A model generated the notes under the pieces. It was not told where the DNA came from, did no database searches, and saw only the letters and a list, made by a program, of their open reading frames with translations. Below, one piece after another: positions 33,900 to 41,244 of a stretch of DNA of 41,332 nt; position 1 is the stretch's first letter, and each line of letters starts with the position of its first letter. Both the position numbers and the translations under genes were made by a program. The stretch comes from Candidatus Nitrosopumilus sp. (GTDB lineage: Archaea > Thermoproteota > Nitrososphaeria > Nitrososphaerales > Nitrosopumilaceae), in assembly GCA_016784625.1 (NCBI GenBank), contig JADHUF010000002.1:1-41332 (forward strand), read 5' to 3'.

Positions 33900-34964
33900 A
33901 TGACAAAAAACCAAGATCGCATGCAATCGCATACGATGGAATTACCTAGACAAATTGTTGTGGGTGAAAAAAATATCGGTGAATTTGGTAAATTTCTATA
34001 TAATTTAACTAAGCCAAAAAAAGTATCATTAATTTCAGGAATTCATGTAAAAAAAATTCTTAAAGAAAAAATTGAAAAATCACTAAAATCACAAAAAATT
34101 CAATTTGTTTGGCATACATCAAAAAATAATCAGATTAGCAGTCTAAATAAAATTCAAAAGGATGTAAAAAAAGATCATAGTGACTTAGTTGCAGGAATTG
34201 GAGGAGGTCGTTCTGTGGATACTGCTAAAATGGTTTCTTTTAATTTAGACATACCATTTGTTAGTGTACCAACTGCAGCATCACATGATGGAATAGCAAG
34301 CCCATTTGTTTCAGTGAAAAGCGATAAACCTCATTCAATTGTTGCAACTGCTCCTTTTGGGGTTTTTGTAGATATTGATATAATCAAAAAAGCACCATCC
34401 AGATTACTTGCAAGTGGATGTGGGGATTTAGTAGCAAACATAATTGCAGTCAAAGATTGGCAATTAGGGCACGAAAGAACTGGTGAGTATTATGGAAGAT
34501 ATTCAGCAGATTTGGCAATGATGAGTGCAAAAATAGTTATGGAAAATTCAAAAAAATATGCAAAAAAAGGACTAGACGCAAGAGTTGTTGTTGAAGCTCT
34601 AATTAGTGCAGGGGTTGCATCATGTATAGCAGGGAGTAGCAGACCATGTTCGGGTGCAGAACATCTTTTTTCTCATGCATTAGATAAGATTGCACCAGGA
34701 AAAGGATTACATGGTGAGAAATGTGGATTGGGTTCCATAATGATTGCAAAACTTCAAGGTCAAGATTGGAAAAAAATTATGAAAACACTGAAAGATGTAG
34801 GTGCACCAACAACCGCAAAACAAATTGGTCTGAATGAAGATCAGATAGTAGATGCATTAATCATTGCACAAGACTTGAGACCTGAGAGATATACGATTCT
34901 AAAAGAAGTAGAAATGACAGAAAGAAAAGCACTAAATCTTGCAAAAAGTACTAAAGTGATTTAA
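33900..34964 (+). CDS. egsA: sn-glycerol-1-phosphate dehydrogenase
   Basis: Reduces dihydroxyacetone phosphate to sn-glycerol-1-phosphate, the backbone of archaeal ether lipids. The 354 residues start near MELPRQIVVGEKNI and have the NAD(P)-binding GIGGGRSVDTAK (99-110), VPTAASHDGIASPFVS, and the zinc region with Asp (GCGDLVANI) and His (GAEHLFSHALD, LHGEKCG). ATG at 33900 is used; the ATG at 33936 matches the common family start and is an alternative. AT-rich TTTTAAATAA at 33863-33872 is a likely TATA. It is divergent from psmB; its stop is one base from the convergent FKBP gene. Confidence 0.95.
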   Translation: MTKNQDRMQSHTMELPRQIVVGEKNIGEFGKFLYNLTKPKKVSLISGIHVKKILKEKIEKSLKSQKIQFVWHTSKNNQISSLNKIQKDVKKDHSDLVAGIGGGRSVDTAKMVSFNLDIPFVSVPTAASHDGIASPFVSVKSDKPHSIVATAPFGVFVDIDIIKKAPSRLLASGCGDLVANIIAVKDWQLGHERTGEYYGRYSADLAMMSAKIVMENSKKYAKKGLDARVVVEALISAGVASCIAGSSRPCSGAEHLFSHALDKIAPGKGLHGEKCGLGSIMIAKLQGQDWKKIMKTLKDVGAPTTAKQIGLNEDQIVDALIIAQDLRPERYTILKEVEMTERKALNLAKSTKVI

Positions 34965-34965
34965 T

Positions 34966-35712
34966 TTAAGCAGCCTTTTGTTCAGGCGCTTTTTCTTTTA
35001 TTTCAGATTTCTTTTCCTGAGTTTGTTTGTTGACATGTGTTTCAACAAAACTCACTTTGTCCAATGTCGTAACAAACTTGAAAATATCTAATTGAATAAA
35101 ATGTTTCATTATTTGTAAACCATCAGCACGTAAAATTTCCTCAGGAACACTAATGCTAACTTCTTTATCTTTCAAGTCAAATGCAATTTTTGTGTCCTCT
35201 ACTGGAAGTCTGTTTTTAAGAATTCCATCTATCTTGTCATTTGATGAATCAAGAGATTTGATTACGTTTACATCAAACAGAATTGTTTTTCCTGCGTATC
35301 TGTGATTGTAATCTATTTGGACTCTACCAGAGCCAATAAAACGAATAATTCCTCTTTTATTATCAACTTCAATAGTATCACCTACTGAAACTTTTTCTGC
35401 ATCTTCGCCTAATTTTCTAATAGGAATCATTCTAACTTTTTTAGAATCTCTTTCACCGAAACCTTTGTCAGGTGTAACTTCAACTGTAAGTTTATCGCCT
35501 ACAGATGTTTTTGCAAGAGCTTCATCTAATCCTTTAAGAACAGGATAAGAAACTTCACCAATAGAAACTAGTTTTGGTTGATATTTGATATTTTGCTCAT
35601 GAATAGAATGTTTTTTTGCATCTTCTTCAATAGTCGTATCAAAGACTTCACTACTATCTTTTACCTTTGCAGTATAGTCTACTAAAATTAATGAGCCTTT
35701 ATTGAAAGTCAA
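34966..35712 (-). CDS. FKBP-type peptidyl-prolyl isomerase, SlyD-like with long C-terminus
   Basis: Folding helper for proline-containing proteins. The FKBP fold (about 1-155) contains KGSLILVDYTAKV, the flap insert region and GLDEALAKTSVGDKLTVEVTPDKGFGERD, as in archaeal SlyD-like enzymes, ending YNHRYAGKTILFDVNVI. A further domain (about 160-225) and a charged tail (KKSEIKEKAPEQKAA) extend it to 248 residues, the long archaeal form. The start is TTG, with TAATATTAA 26 nt above. It lies 41 nt downstream of the aminotransferase start region on the opposite orientation of egsA. Confidence 0.9.
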   Translation of the reverse strand: MTFNKGSLILVDYTAKVKDSSEVFDTTIEEDAKKHSIHEQNIKYQPKLVSIGEVSYPVLKGLDEALAKTSVGDKLTVEVTPDKGFGERDSKKVRMIPIRKLGEDAEKVSVGDTIEVDNKRGIIRFIGSGRVQIDYNHRYAGKTILFDVNVIKSLDSSNDKIDGILKNRLPVEDTKIAFDLKDKEVSISVPEEILRADGLQIMKHFIQLDIFKFVTTLDKVSFVETHVNKQTQEKKSEIKEKAPEQKAA

Positions 35713-35733
35713 TGTGATCGGTCTCGAATTTCC

Positions 35734-35742
35734 TAATATTAA
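35734..35742 (-). promoter_or_regulatory. TATA box for the FKBP gene
   Basis: TTAATATTA on the minus strand, centred about 26 nt above the TTG at 35712; supports this TTG as a leaderless start. Confidence 0.45.
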
Positions 35743-35753
35743 GTTAACAGGGT

Positions 35754-36917
35754 TTAGAGAGCTTTTAGTTTTTCTTCTGCAGTACTAAGTCCTGCTTTAG
35801 TATCTATATCATATCCCATCATTGCTAGTGTAGATGAAATTGCAGAAATAGTTCTCATAACATGATATGGACTAACTTCTCCCATACATCCAACTCTGAA
35901 TACTTTACCTTTAAGATCTCCAAATCCACCTGCAACTAAAACTTTGAATTTATCAGCTAATGTATTTCTAAAAGTCTTGTCTTCAAGTCCATCTAAATAA
36001 TTTAATGCAACAATTGAAATTGAACGATCTTCTTCTTTAGCAAATGGAGTAAGACCTATTGCACTTAATCCTGAGTATAATGCATCAGAACAAACTTTAT
36101 GACGTTTAAAGACATTTTGTAATCCTTCTTCTAACATTATTGCTAATGCTTCTCTATATGCATAAAGCAATGGTAATGCAGGTGTGAAAGGAGTATGTTT
36201 TTCCTCATCATAATATTTGAAATATCTTGCTAAATTGAAATACATTGTTGCTGGTGGATTTTCTATCATGTATTTTTTAGCTTTAGCACTAACAGATATT
36301 GGTGAAATTCCAGGAGGAGCTGCAATTGCTTTTTGTGCTCCAGTCATACATACATCAACATTCCATTTATCAACTGGAAGATCAGCGCCACCAAGTAAAG
36401 AAACAGAATCTACTACATAGAATGCATCATTTCTAGATGTCAAATCAGATACTTTATCAAGATAATTTACCATTGTTCCAGTAGAAGTTTCATTGTGAAC
36501 GACATAGAATGCTTTAACATCTTTATTATTATCAAATGCTTCTTTCACTTGATCAAAAGTTGCATTTTGTCCTGGTGGAGTTTGAAGTTTAACAACATTA
36601 GCACCTTGATTTTCAATAAGTTGTGATAGTCTATTACTAAATTCTCCATTTACAGGAATGATAATTTTATCGCCTTTTTTAACTAGATTTATCACACCAG
36701 CTTCTACAGCACCTGTTCCAGATGCAGATAAAGCTACAATATCATTTTGTGTTTGAAATACTTGTTGAGTTTTTTCAACTACATCAGTATATAATTCAAC
36801 AAAATCATCACTTCTGTGATTAATGATAGGTGCAAGCATTGCTCTCATTACCCGATTAGGTACATTTGTGGGACCTGGAAGCATTGAAAGATATTCCATA
36901 TAGTATCTATCTGTCAA
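35754..36917 (-). CDS. Class V aminotransferase (serine/alanine-glyoxylate type)
   Basis: PLP-dependent aminotransferase of the alanine/serine-glyoxylate or phosphoserine-like branch. The 387 residues begin with LPGPTNVPNRVMRAM and INHRSDDF; the PLP region shows SASGTGAVEAG, HNETSTG, Asp170 (VVDSVSLLGG) and Lys196 (MTGAQKAIAAPPG), which binds the cofactor. TTG at 36917 gives the length stated; a TATA (ATTATAAAT, about 36933-36941) better suits the ATG at 36899 (MEYLSMLPGP). The substrate pair cannot be decided; serine or alanine with glyoxylate is likely. Confidence 0.88.
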   Translation of the reverse strand: MTDRYYMEYLSMLPGPTNVPNRVMRAMLAPIINHRSDDFVELYTDVVEKTQQVFQTQNDIVALSASGTGAVEAGVINLVKKGDKIIIPVNGEFSNRLSQLIENQGANVVKLQTPPGQNATFDQVKEAFDNNKDVKAFYVVHNETSTGTMVNYLDKVSDLTSRNDAFYVVDSVSLLGGADLPVDKWNVDVCMTGAQKAIAAPPGISPISVSAKAKKYMIENPPATMYFNLARYFKYYDEEKHTPFTPALPLLYAYREALAIMLEEGLQNVFKRHKVCSDALYSGLSAIGLTPFAKEEDRSISIVALNYLDGLEDKTFRNTLADKFKVLVAGGFGDLKGKVFRVGCMGEVSPYHVMRTISAISSTLAMMGYDIDTKAGLSTAEEKLKAL

Positions 36918-36940
36918 TGTAATATGGGGTTTATTTATAA

Positions 36941-37435
36941 TTAGAGATTTTTCAAACGTTTTTTAGCATTAGTGTTAATCAAAAAATTTTTTGTTCCTTC
37001 AGGTACAAGATCATCCCATTTTTGATCGCTGAAAATTAATTCACGTATATTTGTCCCAGACAATACATCTCGTTTCAAAAACGGAATAGAGATAACTTGA
37101 ACATCTCTTTTTGAATACAAGTGGTTTGTTAGTTCATCATTTGAAAAAACTATATCAAATTTTGGAACAATAGTATCTATTTTTTCAATCCATTTGATGT
37201 GATTATCCAAATCAGGAATAAAATAAATTGAAATTTTGTCTTTCATTGAATCATTAATTGAAGATAGAATCATTTCTTTTCGTTCTTCAGCCGTAAATGG
37301 ATTGTTTTTTTGTATATTACTATCAGAGCTGCCTAAACCTACCCATAATTTATCAACTTTTGATAGTGCAAATTGTAATGCCTCAAGATGACCTAGATGA
37401 AAAGGTTGGAATCTTCCAATCAGTAAACCATTCAT
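36941..37435 (-). CDS. nadM: Nicotinamide-nucleotide adenylyltransferase
   Basis: Makes NAD from NMN and ATP. The archaeal NadM pattern is clear in 164 residues: LIGRFQPFHLGHLEALQFAL (the nucleotidyltransferase HxGH at about 13-16), NPFTAEERKEMI, and the C-terminal LSGTNIRELI (ISTxxR-like). A CoaD (phosphopantetheine adenylyltransferase) reading is less likely because of GRFQPFHLGH. It is divergent from rtcA across 50 nt with a palindromic TATA at the midpoint. Confidence 0.9.
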   Translation of the reverse strand: MNGLLIGRFQPFHLGHLEALQFALSKVDKLWVGLGSSDSNIQKNNPFTAEERKEMILSSINDSMKDKISIYFIPDLDNHIKWIEKIDTIVPKFDIVFSNDELTNHLYSKRDVQVISIPFLKRDVLSGTNIRELIFSDQKWDDLVPEGTKNFLINTNAKKRLKNL

Positions 37436-37455
37436 ACAGAAATATAGAAAATTTC

Positions 37456-37466
37456 TTTTTAAAAAA
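37456..37466. promoter_or_regulatory. Symmetric bidirectional TATA between nadM and rtcA
   Basis: TTTTTAAAAAA on the plus strand is self-complementary over ten bases. Its centre (37460.5) is exactly midway between the two start codons (37435 and 37486), about 25 nt from each. The same box can therefore give leaderless transcripts in both directions. Confidence 0.6.
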
Positions 37467-37485
37467 CTATCATAAAGAGTTGTAA

Positions 37486-38523
37486 TTGGAAAAAACTGTG
37501 GATTTTCTAAGAATTAACGGTGGATATGGTGAAGGTGGAGGACAGATAATCCGTTCTGTAATTGCGCTTTCATGTATTACAAAACAACCAATTCATTTAG
37601 AAAATATAAGAAAGAATAGAAGGGTTCCAGGATTAAGACCACAACATCTTACAGCAATAAAAATTCTTAAAAAAGTTGCAAATGCCAAAATAACTGGAGC
37701 AGAGATAGGTTCTACAGAATTAAAATTCATTCCAGGAAACATTGAAGATTTAGAATTAGTTGAGGATGTAGGAACGGCTGGAAGTATTTCTTTAATTTTA
37801 CAAGTCTTAATTCCAGTAATTGCTATCTCTCAAAAAAAACTTGATTTAACAATTAAAGGAGGTACAGATGTACTTTGGAGTCCTTCTATTGATTATACTC
37901 AACATGTACTAAGAAATGCATATTCTAGAATGGGAATAGAATTTTCAATTAAAGTGAATAGACATGGTTACTATCCAAAAGGAAACGGAGAAATAAATTT
38001 ACAGGTATTTCCATCTAATGTAAAAGCAGCATCATTTTCAGAAAAAAAAACAAATCATGTTAAATTAATTTGTACATTTTCAAAAATTCCAATTGAAAAA
38101 ATTAGAAAAGAAATTGAAGAGATAAAGAAGAAATTAACTGAAGAAAATTTCATTGTTGAGACAGAGATTAAAAATCAAGAAGCAATAGATTCAGGAGCAT
38201 CCTTGTTAATTTACAGTATTGATGAATATTCAGTTATAGGAATTGATGCATTATTTGATAAAAAAACACAAAGTTTTGATTTAGATTTTGATAAATTTAT
38301 TAAAAATCCATTAGGAGTAGATGAGAATTTAGCAGATATGCTTGTAGTTCCTGCAAGTTTAGCTCAGAAAAAAACAGTATTTCAAGTTAAAGAGATTACA
38401 AAACATTTAGAGACAAATTTGTTTGTAACATCAAAGATCACAGGTTGTAAGTATGGAATTAGAAAACTAACTAATGGTTTTGAGGTAATAATTGAGGGAA
38501 TCTTAGACTCCAGCATCAAGTAA
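37486..38523 (+). CDS. rtcA: RNA 3'-terminal phosphate cyclase
   Basis: Converts RNA 3'-phosphates to 2',3'-cyclic phosphates with ATP. The 345 residues begin INGGYGEGGGQIIRSVIALS and carry IRKNRRVPGLRPQHLTAIK, VEDVGTAGSISLILQVLIPV and GGTDVLWSPSIDY, all features of the RtcA family; the small inserted domain is about residues 185-280. The start is TTG at 37486, supported by the central TATA 25 nt upstream. The 3' end overlaps the convergent CopD-like gene by 21 nt. Confidence 0.94.
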   Translation: MEKTVDFLRINGGYGEGGGQIIRSVIALSCITKQPIHLENIRKNRRVPGLRPQHLTAIKILKKVANAKITGAEIGSTELKFIPGNIEDLELVEDVGTAGSISLILQVLIPVIAISQKKLDLTIKGGTDVLWSPSIDYTQHVLRNAYSRMGIEFSIKVNRHGYYPKGNGEINLQVFPSNVKAASFSEKKTNHVKLICTFSKIPIEKIRKEIEEIKKKLTEENFIVETEIKNQEAIDSGASLLIYSIDEYSVIGIDALFDKKTQSFDLDFDKFIKNPLGVDENLADMLVVPASLAQKKTVFQVKEITKHLETNLFVTSKITGCKYGIRKLTNGFEVIIEGILDSSIK

Positions 38524-39000
38524 AGATGCAAAAAATAGAATTGCTACTGATAAAACTACTGTAATTTCTCCAAGAATGATAATTTTTTTTCTCAATTTTT
38601 GAATTTCAGGTTCTGACATTTGGTTTGACATAATTTTTTCTTCAACATCTTTACGAATTACTCTGACATGTATTACGTATGTAATTACTAGAATTACAAC
38701 AAGAATTATCTTAATAATTAGAAATGTTCCATAACTTGTTGAAACAAGCAGTTCAGGTTTACTAAGTAACACATGAGAACTATACAATCCTGTTGCCATC
38801 AGAATAATTAGTGATGGTACTGCAATTTTGTTAAAGCGTCTTCCAACACGAATCATTATTTTCATTCGTTCTTCAAGAGAATTAGTTATTGTTTTTAGAA
38901 GTGGAGAAAATACAATACCAATGAAAAGCGAACCACCAACCCATATTGCAGCTGAAACAAGATGAATCCAAGTGATAATAGCTTGTTCTATTGCAGCCAT
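38503..39000 (-). CDS. CopD-like four-helix membrane protein
   Basis: A membrane protein of 165 residues with four helices (about 8-32, 55-78, 87-110, 140-160). The first has ITWIHLVSAAIWVGGSLFIG and the third/fourth have conserved His (TYVIHVRVI), the general pattern of CopD/YtfE-like or heme/copper-handling membrane proteins. Copper is important to ammonia oxidisers, which makes copper handling an attractive idea, but the metal is not proven by the sequence. ATG start; AT-rich sequence (AATATTTGA) is centred about 24 nt above. Confidence 0.75.
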   Translation of the reverse strand: MAAIEQAIITWIHLVSAAIWVGGSLFIGIVFSPLLKTITNSLEERMKIMIRVGRRFNKIAVPSLIILMATGLYSSHVLLSKPELLVSTSYGTFLIIKIILVVILVITYVIHVRVIRKDVEEKIMSNQMSEPEIQKLRKKIIILGEITVVLSVAILFFASLLDAGV

Positions 39001-39082
39001 AGATTATGATATTTTAAATCAAATATTATGTATTTGGATCTTAACAACCTTTTTTAGTTGTACATAATCTGATAGCAATGAA

Positions 39083-39577
39083 ATGGTGCTTCAAAGTAAA
39101 ATGACAGTTTATGCTGCATTTGTTGGAATTCTAGCTTTAATGGGAGGAATCGTTTACTATGCTAGTCTCGATAATGTAGATCTTGAGCAAGTTGAAATTG
39201 AATTAACAAGTGTAGAGTTAAGAGATGTCAGTACAATAAATAATCAAATAAAATTTGATGTTACATTTCTTGTAAAGAATCCAACTGATAAAACATTTAC
39301 AGTTTCACAAATTGAATACCAGCTTTATGGTGATGGGACACTATTGGGTTCAGGGCAATATTCTACAGCAGATATTGCATTACCTGGAAGAGCTATATTT
39401 TCTTCAGGTGCGGAAATTCCTTTGAAAAGTATGTTTGTTCTTAACAAATCTGAAGTTAATTCAGAAATTTATCAATCTGCAATAGAAAATAGAATCATTA
39501 GTTTTGCAGCAGAAGGAAATATCATTACTGAATCTTCATGGAGTACTATTGAAAAAGAATTCAAAACTGGATTTTAA
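39083..39577 (+). CDS. Membrane-anchored LEA14-like protein (second copy)
   Basis: A 164-residue relative of the gene at 10980-11537: one N-terminal helix (about 8-28), then a WHy/LEA14-type beta domain with IELTSVELRDVSTINNQIKFDV, LVKNPTDKTFTVSQIEYQLY, and the ending ESSWSTIEKEFKTGF. It lacks the SNPNPAAV variant seen in the other copy. The ATG at 39083 is used; the ATG at 39101 (MTVYAAF) would also keep the helix. The stop is 8 nt before the end of tRNA-Val on the other strand. Confidence 0.78.
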   Translation: MVLQSKMTVYAAFVGILALMGGIVYYASLDNVDLEQVEIELTSVELRDVSTINNQIKFDVTFLVKNPTDKTFTVSQIEYQLYGDGTLLGSGQYSTADIALPGRAIFSSGAEIPLKSMFVLNKSEVNSEIYQSAIENRIISFAAEGNIITESSWSTIEKEFKTGF

Positions 39578-39579
39578 TT

Positions 39580-39584
39580 AAAAA
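39580..39584 (-). terminator. T-run after tRNA-Val
   Basis: The minus strand runs from the tRNA end (A73 then C) into TTTTT, the usual intrinsic stop signal of archaeal RNA polymerase after tRNA genes. Confidence 0.5.
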
Positions 39585-39585
39585 G

Positions 39586-39659
39586 TGGGCCGAGAGAGAT
39601 TCGAACTCACGATCACCGCCATGTCGAGGCGGTATCCTAACCAGCTAGACTACCGGCCC
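39586..39659 (-). tRNA. tRNA-Val(GAC) with C33
   Basis: A 74-nt tRNA without intron or encoded CCA. The acceptor GGGCCGG pairs with TCGGCCC (last pair G-U); A73 is present. The anticodon stem CCGCC/GGCGG is perfect and closes a seven-base loop TCGACAT, giving anticodon GAC (valine). Position 33 is C where nearly all tRNAs have U. The T-stem GTGAG/CTCTC has one U-U mismatch; the T-loop is normal (TTCGAAT). A TATA-like GTTAATAATA is about 30 nt upstream. Confidence 0.85.
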
Positions 39660-39682
39660 ATTGAAAAACAAGACTAGATGCT

Positions 39683-39694
39683 CGTATTATTAAC
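39683..39694 (-). promoter_or_regulatory. TATA box for tRNA-Val
   Basis: GTTAATAATACG on the minus strand, centred about 30 nt above the first base of the tRNA. Confidence 0.45.
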
Positions 39695-39741
39695 GTTTAA
39701 CAAAAGAAAGAATGAATAAAAAGGAAGAATGCGTGAAATAA

Positions 39742-40452
39742 TTGACAGATAATTTTACTGAAGAAGAAAAAAGAGGCTTCTACAAGGCAATTTATTCCAG
39801 AAGAGATGTAAGATCTCATTTCACCTCAAAACCTATAGAAGATAATATTTTAGCAAAAATATTACATGCTGCACACCATGCCCCATCAGTAGGATTTTCT
39901 CAACCATGGAATTTTATCTTGATAAAAGATATTGAAACAAAAAAGAAAATCAAAGAATCTTTTGAGGAGGAAAAAAATCGTTCATCAAAGTTAATTGAAG
40001 AGCCAAAGAGATCAAAGTATCTTTCATTCAAGCTAGAAGGAATTTTAGAATCTCCAGTGAATCTTTGTGTAACATATGATCCTACAAAATTTGGTCCTTT
40101 TATTATTGGTAAATCAAGTATACCTGAAGCAGGATTATACAGTGTTTGTTGTGCAATTCAAAATTTATGGTTATCAGCAAGAACAGAAGGAGTGGGTCTT
40201 GGATGGGTAAGTATTCTTTCAAATGAAACTCTAAAAGAATCTCTAGCACTACCAGAACATGTTATTCCTATAGCATACCTATGTTTAGGATATGTTGATG
40301 ATTTTGCAGAGAAACCAGATCTTGAAACTGCAGGTTGGTTACCAAGACTAGATCTAAAAGATGTTGTATATTTTGAAAAATGGAATGATAAAGAAAACGA
40401 AAATTGGAATAATATTCAAGAAATGATTAAAGAAAATTTTGATTATGCTTAA
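39742..40452 (+). CDS. bluB: 5,6-dimethylbenzimidazole synthase (BluB-like)
   Basis: Oxygen-dependent flavoenzyme that breaks FMNH2 to make the lower ligand of vitamin B12. The nitroreductase-fold protein of 236 residues has the BluB pattern in order: YSRRDVRSHF (about 18-27), HAPSVGFSQPWNFI, the EAGLYSVCCAIQNLWLSARTEGVGLGWVS stretch, LPEHVIPIAYLCLGYV, and the late LETAGWLPRL. Start TTG at 39742; GAATAAAAAG about 26 nt above can be its TATA. Cobalamin synthesis is known in marine ammonia oxidisers; no other cob genes are here. Confidence 0.9.
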   Translation: MTDNFTEEEKRGFYKAIYSRRDVRSHFTSKPIEDNILAKILHAAHHAPSVGFSQPWNFILIKDIETKKKIKESFEEEKNRSSKLIEEPKRSKYLSFKLEGILESPVNLCVTYDPTKFGPFIIGKSSIPEAGLYSVCCAIQNLWLSARTEGVGLGWVSILSNETLKESLALPEHVIPIAYLCLGYVDDFAEKPDLETAGWLPRLDLKDVVYFEKWNDKENENWNNIQEMIKENFDYA

Positions 40453-40457
40453 ATAAT
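40448..40457 (+). promoter_or_regulatory. TATA box for tRNA-Arg
   Basis: CTTAAATAAT, about 25 nt before the tRNA start, overlapping the bluB stop. Confidence 0.45.
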
Positions 40458-40476
40458 TAAGAGTACTTTTTTTGCT

Positions 40477-40569
40477 GGGCTTGTGGCGCAGAGTCAAGTT
40501 GACGCGAAACATGGATAGCGTGGTAACCTCCTAAGTTACAGGTCGAGGGATCGAAGCTCTCCAAGCCCG
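40477..40569 (+). tRNA. tRNA-Arg(CCT) with D-loop intron
   Basis: Acceptor GGGCTTG pairs fully with CAAGCCC; discriminator G; no CCA. The anticodon stem GTAAC/GTTAC closes the loop CTCCTAA, giving anticodon CCT (arginine, AGG codon). The D-stem is GCGC/GCGT, but its loop is 28 nt long instead of about 10, so an intron of about 18 nt is inferred there. After removal the D-loop is AGCATGGATA, normal with G18-G19. The T-stem GAGGG/CTCTC pairs (one G-U), but the T-loop is ATCGAAG with A54 where T is standard. Confidence 0.85.
40492..40509 (+). other. Inferred tRNA intron in the D-loop
   Basis: About 18 nt (AGTCAAGTTGACGCGAAA; the ends could shift by a base). It contains the hairpin GTCA-AGT-TGAC. 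Exon CGC can pair with intron GCG, leaving AGA and AAA as two three-base bulges: a bulge-helix-bulge-like motif with a three-base-pair centre, which tRNA splicing endonuclease could cut. Confidence 0.65.
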
Positions 40570-40592
40570 TTAAATTTTAAAAGTTATGGGAA

Positions 40593-40600
40593 TTTATATA
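40593..40600 (+). promoter_or_regulatory. TATA box for the flavin reductase gene
   Basis: TTTATATA, centred 25 nt before the ATG at 40622. It lies downstream of the ATG at 40586, so that earlier codon cannot be in a transcript from this promoter. Confidence 0.6.
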
Positions 40601-40621
40601 CAAAGACAAATTGTTGAAGAC

Positions 40622-41152
40622 ATGAAAGTTGTAGTAATTGCTGGAAGTCCAAGAAAAAATGGGCTTACACAAGTTATGATGAAGTATGTTTATGATTATG
40701 CTAAATCAAAAAATCAAGACACAAAATTGATCAATATTTCAGATGGTCAGATTGAATGTTATAGAGGATATGATGAAGAATACAATGAAGCTACAAAGAC
40801 TGCATCAAATGACATTACTAATGCAGACGTATGGTTAATAGGAACTCCCATCTACAATTCATTTTTTAGTTCAGCATTAAAAAATTTGTTTGAATATATT
40901 GATTATAAAAAAACTGCAGGAAAGGTTGCAGGAATGGCAATTTTAGCTGCTGGAAATATTGGTTTTACTGATGTTCAAACATTGATCACACAGCTATTAT
41001 CATACTTTAGAGTAATAACAAATCCCAAAGCTGTGTTTCTAACCACAGATAATATTACTGATAATTCTATTTCAGATATAGACGCACAAAATAAACTAAA
41101 AGAGATGGTAGATAAAACTTTAGAAATTGCTTCTAAATTACATCAAGATTAG
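40622..41152 (+). CDS. NAD(P)H-dependent FMN reductase (flavodoxin-like)
   Basis: A soluble flavodoxin-fold oxidoreductase of 176 residues. It begins with KVVVIAGSPRKNG (FMN phosphate loop at residues 8-14) and later has LIGTPIYNSFFSSALKNLFEYID and AAGNIGFTDVQTLITQLLSYF, typical of NADPH-dependent FMN reductases. A longer frame opens at 40586 but would add 12 residues ahead of the first strand, and a TATA lies between the two ATGs, so 40622 is chosen. It is the gene after tRNA-Arg. The electron acceptor is not known. Confidence 0.88.
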   Translation: MKVVVIAGSPRKNGLTQVMMKYVYDYAKSKNQDTKLINISDGQIECYRGYDEEYNEATKTASNDITNADVWLIGTPIYNSFFSSALKNLFEYIDYKKTAGKVAGMAILAAGNIGFTDVQTLITQLLSYFRVITNPKAVFLTTDNITDNSISDIDAQNKLKEMVDKTLEIASKLHQD

Positions 41153-41244
41153 AGGCTAGAATACTATTTAGAAGATTTTAAGATATAATCATTCATTAAA
41201 AATAACCTCAGTTTGATCTTTATTAGAATATAGAGATTTAATTT

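Noticed and set aside
40493..40503. GTCA-AGT-TGAC hairpin as a terminator or operator
   Set aside because: It lies inside the tRNA-Arg gene and is explained as the inner helix of the inferred intron.
40586..40621. Longer start for the flavin reductase
   Set aside because: A good TATA lies between the two ATGs, and the protein family begins at the first beta strand encoded from 40622.
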